Below are positions 1 through 7,941 of a stretch of 32,046 nucleotides of DNA, piece by piece. Every line of letters begins with the position of its first letter. Within the stretch, counting starts at the first letter, position 1. Below the pieces are notes generated by a model. The model was not told where the DNA came from. It searched no databases and saw only the letters and a list, made by a program, of their open reading frames with translations. The stretch comes from JBBAEA01 sp041656175 (GTDB taxonomy: Bacteria; Myxococcota_A; Bradymonadia; UBA4248): positions 1 to 32,046 of the forward strand of contig JBBAEA010000020.1 of assembly GCA_041656175.1 (NCBI GenBank). The letters are read 5' to 3'. The position numbers and the translations under genes were made by a program.

Positions 1-174
1 TGAGCATGTCCAAGCCAAGCTCGCTTGAGCTTGTGACATGCGAACAAGAAAAAAAACCGTAGGTTTTTCATGAGACTAGATTTGCGCAATCGAACGCAAG
101 CCTGTGTGAGTGCAGCGCAAATCGTAGTCGGAATTGAGGAACTGAGCCCTTAGAATCCGCTTTTGTATGGTGAT

Positions 175-201
175 TATTGATTTTATTGGCTATATTTTGA
201 A
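175..201. repeat. 27-bp dispersed repeat, copy 1
   Basis: The bases tattgattttattggct followed by atattttgaa recur at 4299-4325 with only two mismatches. Both copies are intergenic, in the same orientation. The function is unknown. A repeated promoter or regulatory segment, or a remnant of a repeat element, are possible readings. Confidence 0.4.
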
Positions 202-231
202 AACCCGCCTGACTTTCGTTGCTTTAAGCAA

Positions 232-257
232 GGGGCAGCTTTGAAACCTGCCCCTAC
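232..257 (-). repeat. REP-like palindrome with GTAG tetranucleotide
   Basis: Read on the minus strand, GTAG runs directly into a 7-bp stem, GGGGCAG (254-248) pairing with CTGCCCC (238-232), with a 9-base loop. GTAG followed by an imperfect palindrome is the layout of REP sequences handled by RAYT (Y1 transposase-like) proteins. No RAYT gene is present in the window. The G/C-rich hairpin next to TAC also resembles the 5' hairpin of elements A-E, so this may be a related or solitary unit. That link is an inference. Confidence 0.4.
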
Positions 258-426
258 AGTTTATGCAGTTTTCACATTGTATGACGGGAAAATACCACTG
301 GCACAGGTAGGTAGAGTCGTTAAACAAGCGTGGATTTAAGGCATATTTGTGCTTGCGTATGCGATGTATTGCAGCTAAAGTGTTAGGTGTTTGTGGCTCT
401 AGGGCCAGATCTTTACGGAGGGATAG

Positions 427-3351
427 ATGACAAGGAAAAATTTAACTTGGATTTTCGCGGCCTGCTTACTTATGGGCTTAGGAACATTGGCATGCAAAGA
501 CGGTAGCAGCGATGGATGCTTTCTGAACTCAGACTGCTACGACGACAAAGTCGATGATGGAACAAAAGTTTGCAATCGTACAACGAAGCAGTGCGAATTG
601 ACAGTGAAGGGAATGTGCAGTGACGGCACTAAGAATAACGCGGAAACTGATGTAGACTGTGGTGGTGGGCTTTGTGCGATGTGCGAAACAGGAAAGAGTT
701 GCGCGCAGAGTACAGACTGTAAATCGCTACAGTGCGTTGATAACGTTTGTACAGGCGAAGCTGTAGACTGCGTTGCGCCAAGCGAGGGGGATCTGATTGT
801 TAATGAAATCATGTCTTCGCCCAGCAAGACTGTCGATTTTCCAAATTGTACGGGGGTGCTACAAAACGAATTTATTGAAATCGTTAATGTAAGCGACAAA
901 CCCCTAGAATTAAAAGATGTTGTTATTAATAGCAACCAAGAATTGAAGTATAAGTTTAGTAAAGAACATTGCTTATTACCCAAGCACGCTGCGGTTGTAT
1001 ACGCAACGGCACCCTGCGAATTGCCTCATGTATATTCGGTCGTTAAAGGCGGTGAGTTTCCGTTGCTCAACGGTTCCGCACACCTCGTAGAAATTTTATA
1101 TAACGATATGCCCATTAGTACTGCAGATACAGGTACGGGCAAACCGGGCATATCTACACAAAGAAAGCCTGACATTACTGGTACAGAGTTTTTGTTACAC
1201 AACGAGGTTAGTGACACTCTTTCGAGTTCCCCAGGAATGTGCAGCAATGGCTTTGCCATTGTAAACGAATGTAAAGCCCCTGATACTTGCTCTGATGGTA
1301 TTAAGAGCGGTGACGAAACTGATGTCGATTGTGGCGGTAGCTGTCCCCAAAAATGCGAAAATAACAAGTCGTGTAAAAATGATAGCGATTGCTATTCGCT
1401 GAGCTGTGTCAATAATGTATGTGAAGTACCAGATTGTGAGCCCCCAAGAGTAAATGACTTGTTAATTAATGAAATACTGTTGAATCAAGGAGTTGTCATT
1501 GATGCAAATAAAGATGGCGAAGTTAATGATAGGGACAAGTTTATAGAAATCGTTAACAATACCGACAAACGCTTGGCACTTGGCGGAGTGAAGATTATAC
1601 AATCTAAAAAAACAGAAAGATATACATTCAAAAGCTCCGCATGTATCGATCCATACGGTGCGGCTGTTGTGTTCAATAATACCAATGAGCAAGATGCTGA
1701 AGATATTAAGGAAAAACTGGGTGGCGCTGGTAATGTAGAAGTGTACACAGACGGGACGCTCGCCTTTGCGCAAAGCACTGCTGATGCCAAACATATTCAC
1801 CTTGAGGTAAATAGTACGGTCATCAATGCCGTTGAGATTGGAACAGCAACTGCAGCAGGAGCATGGCAGAGAAAACCTGACTACGGAAAGAATAACATAC
1901 TCGTGGCGAGAAGTAGCCTTATACCAGGCGAACAGATTTTCGCCACACCGGGGCTTTGTTCTACAGGCGGGAAGCTTGCTCCCAAATGCGCAGTTCTGCC
2001 TGTAGGCTGCGATGATGAAATTAAAAATCAGGACGAAAGTGATGTTGACTGCGGTGGGAGCTGCGGTTTGTGTGAAGTGGGCAAGGCCTGCAACACCTTC
2101 GCAGATTGCCGTAGTAGTTCATGTGAAGAAGGCGTTTGTACAGGGATAGATTGCGTTAAGCCAGAAGTAGGAGAGATCATTATTAATGAGGTTTTCCCGG
2201 CTCCAATCACGTCAGGCGACTTTATTAACTGTAGTGGTGTTAGGCAAAATGAATTTATTGAGTTCTTTAACGATAGCGACAAAATGATTAATCTGCATGA
2301 TATTGCTGTGTCCGTTAACGGCAATATTAAAGATCCCTACAAATTCGAGAACATTTGCATTAATCCCAAATCAGCTTTTGTACTCTATGCTACAGCCAAA
2401 TGCAATCAAGATGATGTACTTGGCATTGTCAATGGTAAAGACTTTAGCATTACCAATAACAAAGAAGGGAGCATTGTATTATATGATGGCGCTACAAAGC
2501 TTGCCGAGGCGAAATGGAGCTCCAACAAAAATGGAATTAGCGTCAATCGCGATCCTGATCTTATGGGTGGCGACGATTTTATCAACCACAACGAAATGGA
2601 AGAAATAATGTCTGGCTATTCCCCGGGCACCTGCGCCGACGGCGGTAGTTTAGCCCTCGGCTGCCCACCACCTATGTGTAAAAACGAAACTCATGATCCC
2701 GATAACGGCGAGACCGACGTCGACTGTGGAGGCCCGAATTGTGATGCTTGTGGAACCGATGCCAATTGCAAGGAAAATGAAGACTGCTTGAGCAATGAGT
2801 GTAGCGGTGGAAAATGTACAGCAGAACCGTCTGCGCCAGTAGCGGGGGAACTCGTTATTAATGAAGTTTTGCCAGCTCCCAGCACAAGTGTTGATTTCGA
2901 GAACTGTACAGGTGTTAAACAAAACGAATATGTAGAGTTCGTTAACGTTAGCGATCAAAAAATAAATCTTGAAGGTATGGAACTATACACAGCAAAAGCG
3001 GGTGAAACACTAACACTATATTATACATTTGCGAAAATTATTCTAGAGCCCAAACAAGCGCTGGTGCTCTACGAAAAGGATAAGTGTAACGACGGAGAAG
3101 CTCTTTGGGTTTCATCAGGAAAAATCAATATGTTTACTAATAATGTGGGTTATGACCTATCGCTGCGACATAACGGCGTAGAAATTTCAAAAGCAGACTA
3201 CCCAACACCTGCAAGTGGAGTTTCCGTGCAAAGAAGCCCCGATACGGGTTCCGACACTCTCGTCAGACACAATGCCATTGATGGAATTATTGCTAAGCAC
3301 TCTCCAGGTAGTTGTGTTAACGGCGCAAACTTTAGCACAAACTGTCTGTAA
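427..3351 (+). CDS. Lamin-tail-domain lipoprotein with Cys-rich repeats
   Basis: A 974-residue protein, probably surface-attached. The N-terminus has a lysine/arginine start, a hydrophobic stretch and a lipobox-like TLAC with the candidate lipidated Cys at residue 23. The body alternates two modules four times. Cys-rich units start near residues 64, 288, 528 and 751; each carries ETDVDCGG or ESDVDCGG, then a C..C..GK.C pattern and DC....C....C. Lamin-tail-like beta domains follow, near residues 115-285, 338-515, 578-740 and 802-974; each opens with (I/V)NE and contains a (F/Y)(I/V)E(I/F)(V/F)N strand. Lamin-tail domains are known in secreted bacterial proteins, often as binding or anchoring modules. 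The substrate is unknown. The start is supported by GGAGGG four bases upstream, and a strong terminator follows. The gene is monocistronic. It shares the taste for DC....C motifs with the nuclease lipoprotein at 18249. Confidence 0.85.
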   Translation: MTRKNLTWIFAACLLMGLGTLACKDGSSDGCFLNSDCYDDKVDDGTKVCNRTTKQCELTVKGMCSDGTKNNAETDVDCGGGLCAMCETGKSCAQSTDCKSLQCVDNVCTGEAVDCVAPSEGDLIVNEIMSSPSKTVDFPNCTGVLQNEFIEIVNVSDKPLELKDVVINSNQELKYKFSKEHCLLPKHAAVVYATAPCELPHVYSVVKGGEFPLLNGSAHLVEILYNDMPISTADTGTGKPGISTQRKPDITGTEFLLHNEVSDTLSSSPGMCSNGFAIVNECKAPDTCSDGIKSGDETDVDCGGSCPQKCENNKSCKNDSDCYSLSCVNNVCEVPDCEPPRVNDLLINEILLNQGVVIDANKDGEVNDRDKFIEIVNNTDKRLALGGVKIIQSKKTERYTFKSSACIDPYGAAVVFNNTNEQDAEDIKEKLGGAGNVEVYTDGTLAFAQSTADAKHIHLEVNSTVINAVEIGTATAAGAWQRKPDYGKNNILVARSSLIPGEQIFATPGLCSTGGKLAPKCAVLPVGCDDEIKNQDESDVDCGGSCGLCEVGKACNTFADCRSSSCEEGVCTGIDCVKPEVGEIIINEVFPAPITSGDFINCSGVRQNEFIEFFNDSDKMINLHDIAVSVNGNIKDPYKFENICINPKSAFVLYATAKCNQDDVLGIVNGKDFSITNNKEGSIVLYDGATKLAEAKWSSNKNGISVNRDPDLMGGDDFINHNEMEEIMSGYSPGTCADGGSLALGCPPPMCKNETHDPDNGETDVDCGGPNCDACGTDANCKENEDCLSNECSGGKCTAEPSAPVAGELVINEVLPAPSTSVDFENCTGVKQNEYVEFVNVSDQKINLEGMELYTAKAGETLTLYYTFAKIILEPKQALVLYEKDKCNDGEALWVSSGKINMFTNNVGYDLSLRHNGVEISKADYPTPASGVSVQRSPDTGSDTLVRHNAIDGIIAKHSPGSCVNGANFSTNCL

Positions 3352-3379
3352 AAGCTGATAAACTTGCGATTTCCGCAGT

Positions 3380-3407
3380 AAGCGCCCTTTAAAGGGCGCT
3401 TTTTTTA
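3380..3407 (+). terminator. Rho-independent terminator after lamin-tail gene
   Basis: A perfect palindrome, agcgcccttt/aaagggcgct, is followed by a run of seven T, 29 bases after the stop codon. The T-run is only on the plus-strand side, so it serves the upstream lipoprotein and not dapF, which converges on it. Confidence 0.9.
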
Positions 3408-3437
3408 TGGGCAGCGAACAGCGCAAAGCGCGCCCGT

Positions 3438-4262
3438 TCACGAAATCATGCCTTTTATCCACTCGCCCCTAAAAACAAAGTTTACCTCTCCACGCAAACT
3501 GTAGCAGGCATCGCAGTTGGTTGATTTATGCACTTCGACACGTCCCCTGGGCAAAAACAATTCGATGCCGCTGGCGTCTTTGGCGAATTGCTCAATAAAG
3601 ACTGCAGTAGTGGCAATAGAGCCAGAACCACAGGCTAGCGTTAAACCAGCTCCGCGTTCATACACCGCCATTTGCGCGCTCTTTGCACCAAGGCGCCTAA
3701 CAAACTCGATGTTTGCGCCTGCCGCAAATGATGCATGCGTGCTCAGAGCTTCACCATGTTTTTGAGCCCAAGACATCGGATCGTCATCGACAAAAACAAC
3801 AGCATGCGGGTTACCAACGTTTATTAAATTCAAGTCAAATAGAGTTTCGCCTAATTTTATTTGACGCTTCCCCTCAAAACGCAATCCCCCCAATTCGACT
3901 TCGACTACGTACGACTCGCCGCGCTCAGCGCTTTGCAGAATCCTCGCCTTAACGACGCCAGCGTCACTAAGTATGTCGAATTCGCTGTATTTTAGTGCGT
4001 AGTGTTCGTGTAAATAGCGAGCAGCACAGCGTAGACCGTTTCCACAGGTTTCGGCCAAAGAGCCATCCGCGTTAATAATACGCATGCGTGTTGGCTGCTG
4101 ACTTGCATCGATAAGAAGGATGCCGTCGGCGCCGATGCCAAAGTGTCGATCGCAAAGTTTGGGCGCAAGTGCACGCAAATGCGCCAATTCTGCCGTTGTT
4201 TCACATTGGTCAACGATGATAAAATCGTTGCCCGTCGCTTCGTATTTAAAGAACGAAACCAT
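3438..4262 (-). CDS. dapF: Diaminopimelate epimerase
   Basis: Interconverts LL- and meso-diaminopimelate in the cytoplasm. The product feeds lysine synthesis and the peptide stem of peptidoglycan. The two half-site cysteines of this cofactor-independent racemase are visible: Cys73 in ETCGNGLRC and Cys211 in ERGAGLTLACGSG. The N-terminal F.KYEATGNDFI signature and the GNPH segment (150-153) are also present. The 274-residue length is normal for the family. The usual GET after ERGA reads GLT here, a minor deviation. The ATG at 4262 places the conserved F.K..ATGNDF motif at residue 4 onward, as usual. It follows serS on the same strand after about 99 bases, so the two could be cotranscribed. Confidence 0.97.
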   Translation of the reverse strand: MVSFFKYEATGNDFIIVDQCETTAELAHLRALAPKLCDRHFGIGADGILLIDASQQPTRMRIINADGSLAETCGNGLRCAARYLHEHYALKYSEFDILSDAGVVKARILQSAERGESYVVEVELGGLRFEGKRQIKLGETLFDLNLINVGNPHAVVFVDDDPMSWAQKHGEALSTHASFAAGANIEFVRRLGAKSAQMAVYERGAGLTLACGSGSIATTAVFIEQFAKDASGIELFLPRGRVEVHKSTNCDACYSLRGEVNFVFRGEWIKGMIS

Positions 4263-4298
4263 AGACTCGTCAAATTGTGTTGAGGCAAAGGCCTCGCG

Positions 4299-4325
4299 TA
4301 TTGATTTTATTGGCTTTACTTTGAA
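4299..4325. repeat. 27-bp dispersed repeat, copy 2
   Basis: Lies between dapF and serS and matches 175-201 at 25 of 27 positions. Because dapF is read on the minus strand, this copy lies within its upstream region. A short gaggc/gcctc inverted repeat lies just beside it (about 4281-4295). The role is unknown. Confidence 0.4.
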
Positions 4326-4361
4326 GTGGCGCCTAAGTATTCTTTCGCTACTCTCGCTGTT

Positions 4362-5615
4362 TTATAAGTACTCGCATTTTGTGTACTCGCGCAAAACCTC
4401 GGGGATTCGCACACGGCCGTCGGCTAATTGGAAGTTTTCCATGATGGCGACGAGTGTGCGCCCGACCGCTAAGCCAGAGCCGTTAATGGTATGTACATAC
4501 GCAGTTTTTGGCCCCTCAACGGGACGGTAGCGTATGTTTGCGCGCCGCGCTTGGAAATCACCAAAGTTTGAGCAGCTCGAAATTTCGCGGTAACAGTTTT
4601 GGCTAGGCAACCATACTTCAAGATCATAGCACTTTTGCGCGCTAAAGCCCATATCGCCTGCACTTAGGCGCATAACGCGGTAGTGTAGCCCGAGCTGGCG
4701 CAAAATCTCTTCGGCATCGCGAACCAAGCCCATGTGCTCTTCTTCGGAATCTTCGGGGCGCGTAAACTTAAGTAGCTCCACCTTGTCGAACTGGTGCTGG
4801 CGGATCATTCCGCGTGTGTCCCTACCATAGTTACCCGCTTCTAGCCTAAAGCAGGCTGAGTACGCGCAGTACTTAATGGTTAGCTGATCGTCGTCTAAAA
4901 TTTCATCACGGTGTAGGTTTGTAACAGGAACTTCGGCAGTAGGTATTAAAAAGAGGTCGCCATTCGTTACGTAGGCGTCATCCTCGAATTTTGGCAGTTG
5001 CCCTGTACCAGTCATAGCCGCACGATTGACGAGGTAGGGCGGGATAATCTCGGTGTAGCCTCGAGAAGCGTGTAGATCCATCATAAACTGTATAAGCGCC
5101 CGCTCAAGACGAGCGGCTCCAGCCTTTAAGAAAGTAAAGCGTGCACCGCTGACCTTGGCGCCGCGCTCAAAGTCAAGAACATCGAGTTCTTCACCTAAAT
5201 CGTAGTGCGCCTTTGGTTCAAAATCGAATTTTGGGCACTCGCCCCAAAGCGAAACTTGCTCATTTCCGCTTTCGTCGGCTGCCTGTTTGACGTCCTTTGC
5301 CGGTAAGTTAGGAACGTAGAGCATCATATTTTCGATTTCAGCATCGATCTCGCTTCGCCTAGCTTCCAAGCTCTTGAGTTCATCGCTTACGCTTTTTAGC
5401 TCCTCGCGCAGCTTCGCCGCCTCTTGCTTATCCAAATCCCGCATTCGCTCGCCTGCTTGGCGCTGCTCGAAGCGGAGTTTATCGAAACGACCAATCTTTT
5501 CGCGTCGCTCTTGGGATAAACTACGTAATTTATCGAAGTCGATCTTTGCGTTGCGAAAACGTAGCCCATCGGCTACGGCGTCCAAATTCTCTAAAACGTA
5601 CTTGATATCTAACAT
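4362..5615 (-). CDS. serS: Serine--tRNA ligase
   Basis: Charges tRNA-Ser (and tRNA-Sec where present) with serine. The 417-residue length is normal. The N-terminal ~100 residues are charged and heptad-like (RREKIGRFDKLRFEQRQ and on), matching the long antiparallel coiled-coil arm that grips the tRNA. The class II catalytic core follows: TGTGQLPKFEDD, then TAEVPVTN, motif 2 around CFRLEAGNYGRDTRG with the downstream HQFDKVE, and motif 3 with NGSGLAVGRTLVAIMEN near the C-terminus. REISSCSNFGDFQARR is the SerRS-specific segment. The ATG at 5615 gives the standard MLDIKYVLEN start, with AGGG upstream. Element A lies about 94 bases upstream in sense orientation. Confidence 0.97.
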   Translation of the reverse strand: MLDIKYVLENLDAVADGLRFRNAKIDFDKLRSLSQERREKIGRFDKLRFEQRQAGERMRDLDKQEAAKLREELKSVSDELKSLEARRSEIDAEIENMMLYVPNLPAKDVKQAADESGNEQVSLWGECPKFDFEPKAHYDLGEELDVLDFERGAKVSGARFTFLKAGAARLERALIQFMMDLHASRGYTEIIPPYLVNRAAMTGTGQLPKFEDDAYVTNGDLFLIPTAEVPVTNLHRDEILDDDQLTIKYCAYSACFRLEAGNYGRDTRGMIRQHQFDKVELLKFTRPEDSEEEHMGLVRDAEEILRQLGLHYRVMRLSAGDMGFSAQKCYDLEVWLPSQNCYREISSCSNFGDFQARRANIRYRPVEGPKTAYVHTINGSGLAVGRTLVAIMENFQLADGRVRIPEVLREYTKCEYL

Positions 5616-5968
5616 CTTAATTTTCCCTAACCCCTTGTTTTTTCCCGCTTCCCGCAGCTACTTATGCCATGTTTTCGCGCTAGTCTCAAGTTTTTCGCGC
5701 CTGTCCTTGGGGGGTAGCGAAAGATCACCCAAAGTATTCGGCCATGAGCACATTTTATGCGCTGTATGCGCGGATTGAGCGCATACAGCGCATAAAATAG
5801 TGCGAATTGCCGAATAATGCGGGAAGCTTTCGCTAGGGGGGCATTAAGCCCCCCACATATAAAAGAAGCTTAAAGTCTGAATGCAAAAAACGCATTGCCT
5901 TGGCACGCATTGTCTTCTAGACTCGCAGCGAAGCCACGGGAGTGGCTTTTGGCGTTGGTTAGGCGTAG
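5616..5968. other. Divergent serS/mrdA intergenic region
   Basis: The 353-base spacer is dominated by element A (5709-5854). Between the element and mrdA, a 6-bp hairpin, agccac/gtggct with loop GGGA, is followed by TTTT (5932-5950). It resembles a short attenuator or terminator 19 bases before the mrdA start codon, but the stem is short and this role is uncertain. An aatgc/gcatt inverted repeat lies near 5880-5896. Promoters for both genes must be here, but no confident -35/-10 pair was found. Confidence 0.45.
5709..5854 (-). repeat. G/C-tract long-stem element, copy A
   Basis: Read on the minus strand: GGGGGGC/GCCCCCC hairpin (5854-5836), then TA and the arm GCGAAAG, CTT, CCC. A long stem follows whose core is a perfect 20-bp helix (5752-5771 with 5779-5798) closed by a 7-base loop. 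The return arm is GGG, TGAT, CTTTCGC, then TACCCCCC. Smaller helices such as attcggc/gccgaat lie between core and arms. The order of parts is the same as in copies B, C, D and E. It sits between the divergent serS and mrdA genes. Confidence 0.85.
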
Positions 5969-7930
5969 ATGAAGAATTTATTGCGACATAAGAAGCAAAA
6001 GTCGGCCAAGAAGGTCGCTGAAATCCGCACAGATCCTAAGGATTACGCGAGGTCATTTCGCATTGTGTTTGTATTTGTGGCTATACCTTTCATCTTTTTG
6101 AGCCTGCGATTTTGGTATTTGCAGATTTGGAAGGAGGAGCACTACAAGCAGCTGGCGTTTAATAACTTCATTAAGCGGCGCGTGATTCCAGCGGAACGAG
6201 GAGTCATTACGGATATTGAGGGGCGCCTAGTGGCTGAAAATCGGCCAGCCTATAACGTTGCGCTCACGCCAGCCTTTTTTGTGCAAAGTGGAGAGAGCGA
6301 GGAGGAAGTCGTCGAACGAATACAGCGTTTGGCAAAGATTTTGTCGCTTTCGAGCGAGCAAATCGAAAAGTTAACGAATAATGTTCTGAATGTTAAACCT
6401 GAAAACAAATTTTCGCCGATACCCATAAAGCAGGATATTACACGCGATCAAGTGGCGCTTGTCGAGACCAATATGCTCGATTTTTACGGCGTCGAAATCA
6501 CGGCTACGAGTAGGCGCTACTACCCCTTTAACGACTTGGCCGCCCATCTTATTGGCTATGTCAATGAGGTCAACGGCGAGGAGCTGCAAAAACTCAATAT
6601 GTATGGGTATCGGCTGGGGGACGTGACGGGGCGCATGGGGATTGAGCGAGCGTTTGAGCCGATTTTGCGTGGTAGCTCGGGGCTGAGCGCGATGGTTGTC
6701 AACGCGAGAGGGATGCCGCAGACCGATCCGGCGAGTCTAGGGCTTATGCGAAATTGGAAGGATGTTGCGCCAATTGCGGGTAAAACTATAGTTCTGACGG
6801 TCGATATGGATTTACAGCGAATTTTAAAGAATGCGCTGCGGAATTTTGAAACGGGGGCTATTGTTGCGATGGATCCCAATTCGGGGCGTATTTTGGGTAT
6901 CGCATCGACGCCCACCTTTAACCCCAATAGTTGGTCTGGTCGACTTAGTCGCGATGAGCATCTTAAGTCCGACACTAACCCCTACAAACCTATGCTCGAC
7001 AAAGCGCTGTTGAGCTATTTTCCAGGTTCGGTGTATAAGGTTATTACCGCGGTGGCAACGCTTGAAGAGGGCTTGATGCAAACTCACGATACGCTGAACT
7101 GTCCCGGTTATTATGAATACGGCAAACAGCGGCGGCGTTTTCACTGCTGGAAGCACTCGGGTCACGGCGCGGTTAACATCGTCGAGTCTTTGGGGGCGAG
7201 CTGTGATGTGTACTTCTATAAGGTTGGCGAAAAACTTGGTATGGATACGCTAGCCGAATATGCCTACCATTTTGGCCTTGGACGCCGAACAGGAATCGGC
7301 ATAAACGGCGAATCGCCGGGTTTAGTGCCAACAAGAGCATGGCACGCCAAACATTCTTCGGAAGGCTTTCAGGGCGGTTTCACGCTGTCAACATCCATCG
7401 GGCAGGGCGATACCCGAACGACGCCCTTGCAAATGGCCTTGCTCTACTCAGCGCTGGCAAACGGCGGCACACTTTACTACCCACAAATCGTCGATCGCAT
7501 CGAAACCGCGCAAGGCGAACCGCTCTTTGAGTACCCGCTGCGCGTTCGCTCAAAACTGCCCTACAAAGCCTCTACGCTCAAAGCCATACGCGACGGTCTC
7601 GATATGGTCATGAACGCCGAAATCGGCACCGCATACGCCTACCGACTCCCCTACCTTAACGTCGCCGCAAAAACAGGAACAGCTCAAGTAACATCGCGAA
7701 GATCCTCGAATGCGGCGGTCGAGTTTAAATATCGCGACCACGCCTGGTTTATCACTTTTGCACCCATCGATAATGCAGAAATCGTCGTTGTCGTCTTCCT
7801 CGAACACGGCGGCTCTGGCTCTAGCTCCGCTGGCCCCGTCGCCATGGAAGTCCTCGATCGCTATTTCCGCGAAATTAAAAAGAAAACACCAGCCGTTATC
7901 GAACAAAATACAGGTTTTGCTGCAAACTAA
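5969..7930 (+). CDS. mrdA: Penicillin-binding protein 2 (peptidoglycan transpeptidase)
   Basis: Class B PBP that cross-links peptidoglycan in the lateral wall and is the partner of RodA. 653 residues. A single membrane anchor lies near residues 29-50, after a basic cytoplasmic tail. A dimerisation/pedestal domain follows, with RRVIPAERGVITD marking its start. In the C-terminal transpeptidase domain, SVYK has the acylated Ser at residue 354, SCD fills the SxN/SxD motif, and KTG starts at Lys568. rodA follows 11 bases downstream, so the pair is surely an operon. The ribosome binding site is weak. Third-position base use shifts inside the gene: G-ending codons are frequent up to about 7250, while C-ending codons dominate after about 7280 and on into rodA. 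Confidence 0.96.
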   Translation: MKNLLRHKKQKSAKKVAEIRTDPKDYARSFRIVFVFVAIPFIFLSLRFWYLQIWKEEHYKQLAFNNFIKRRVIPAERGVITDIEGRLVAENRPAYNVALTPAFFVQSGESEEEVVERIQRLAKILSLSSEQIEKLTNNVLNVKPENKFSPIPIKQDITRDQVALVETNMLDFYGVEITATSRRYYPFNDLAAHLIGYVNEVNGEELQKLNMYGYRLGDVTGRMGIERAFEPILRGSSGLSAMVVNARGMPQTDPASLGLMRNWKDVAPIAGKTIVLTVDMDLQRILKNALRNFETGAIVAMDPNSGRILGIASTPTFNPNSWSGRLSRDEHLKSDTNPYKPMLDKALLSYFPGSVYKVITAVATLEEGLMQTHDTLNCPGYYEYGKQRRRFHCWKHSGHGAVNIVESLGASCDVYFYKVGEKLGMDTLAEYAYHFGLGRRTGIGINGESPGLVPTRAWHAKHSSEGFQGGFTLSTSIGQGDTRTTPLQMALLYSALANGGTLYYPQIVDRIETAQGEPLFEYPLRVRSKLPYKASTLKAIRDGLDMVMNAEIGTAYAYRLPYLNVAAKTGTAQVTSRRSSNAAVEFKYRDHAWFITFAPIDNAEIVVVVFLEHGGSGSSSAGPVAMEVLDRYFREIKKKTPAVIEQNTGFAAN

Positions 7931-7941
7931 CGGATTAAATT

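Larger units (their letters stand above)
1..426. other. Intergenic region upstream of lamin-tail lipoprotein
   Basis: No convincing gene lies here. The stretch holds several inverted repeats. One is a hairpin at 5-40, with catgtc/gacatg as outer stem and caagctc/gagcttg as inner stem. A weak AAAACC/GGTTTT hairpin lies near 50-68. A third has gatttgcgc (79-87) pairing with gcgcaaatc (115-123), flanked by gact/agtc. A REP-like palindrome at 232-257 and a 27-base sequence at 175-201, which recurs at 4299-4325, are listed separately. A good ribosome binding site (GGAGGG, 417-422) precedes the next gene. No promoter could be assigned with confidence. Confidence 0.5.

Noticed and set aside
537..983. 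Minus-strand open frame inside the lamin-tail gene, and several similar ones up to 2958
   Set aside because: They lie opposite a clear coding frame with repeats, have no ribosome binding site and no recognisable motifs.
5932..5950. Terminator before mrdA
   Set aside because: A 6-bp stem with only four T and a start codon 19 bases later; too weak to call as a terminator and kept only as a note.
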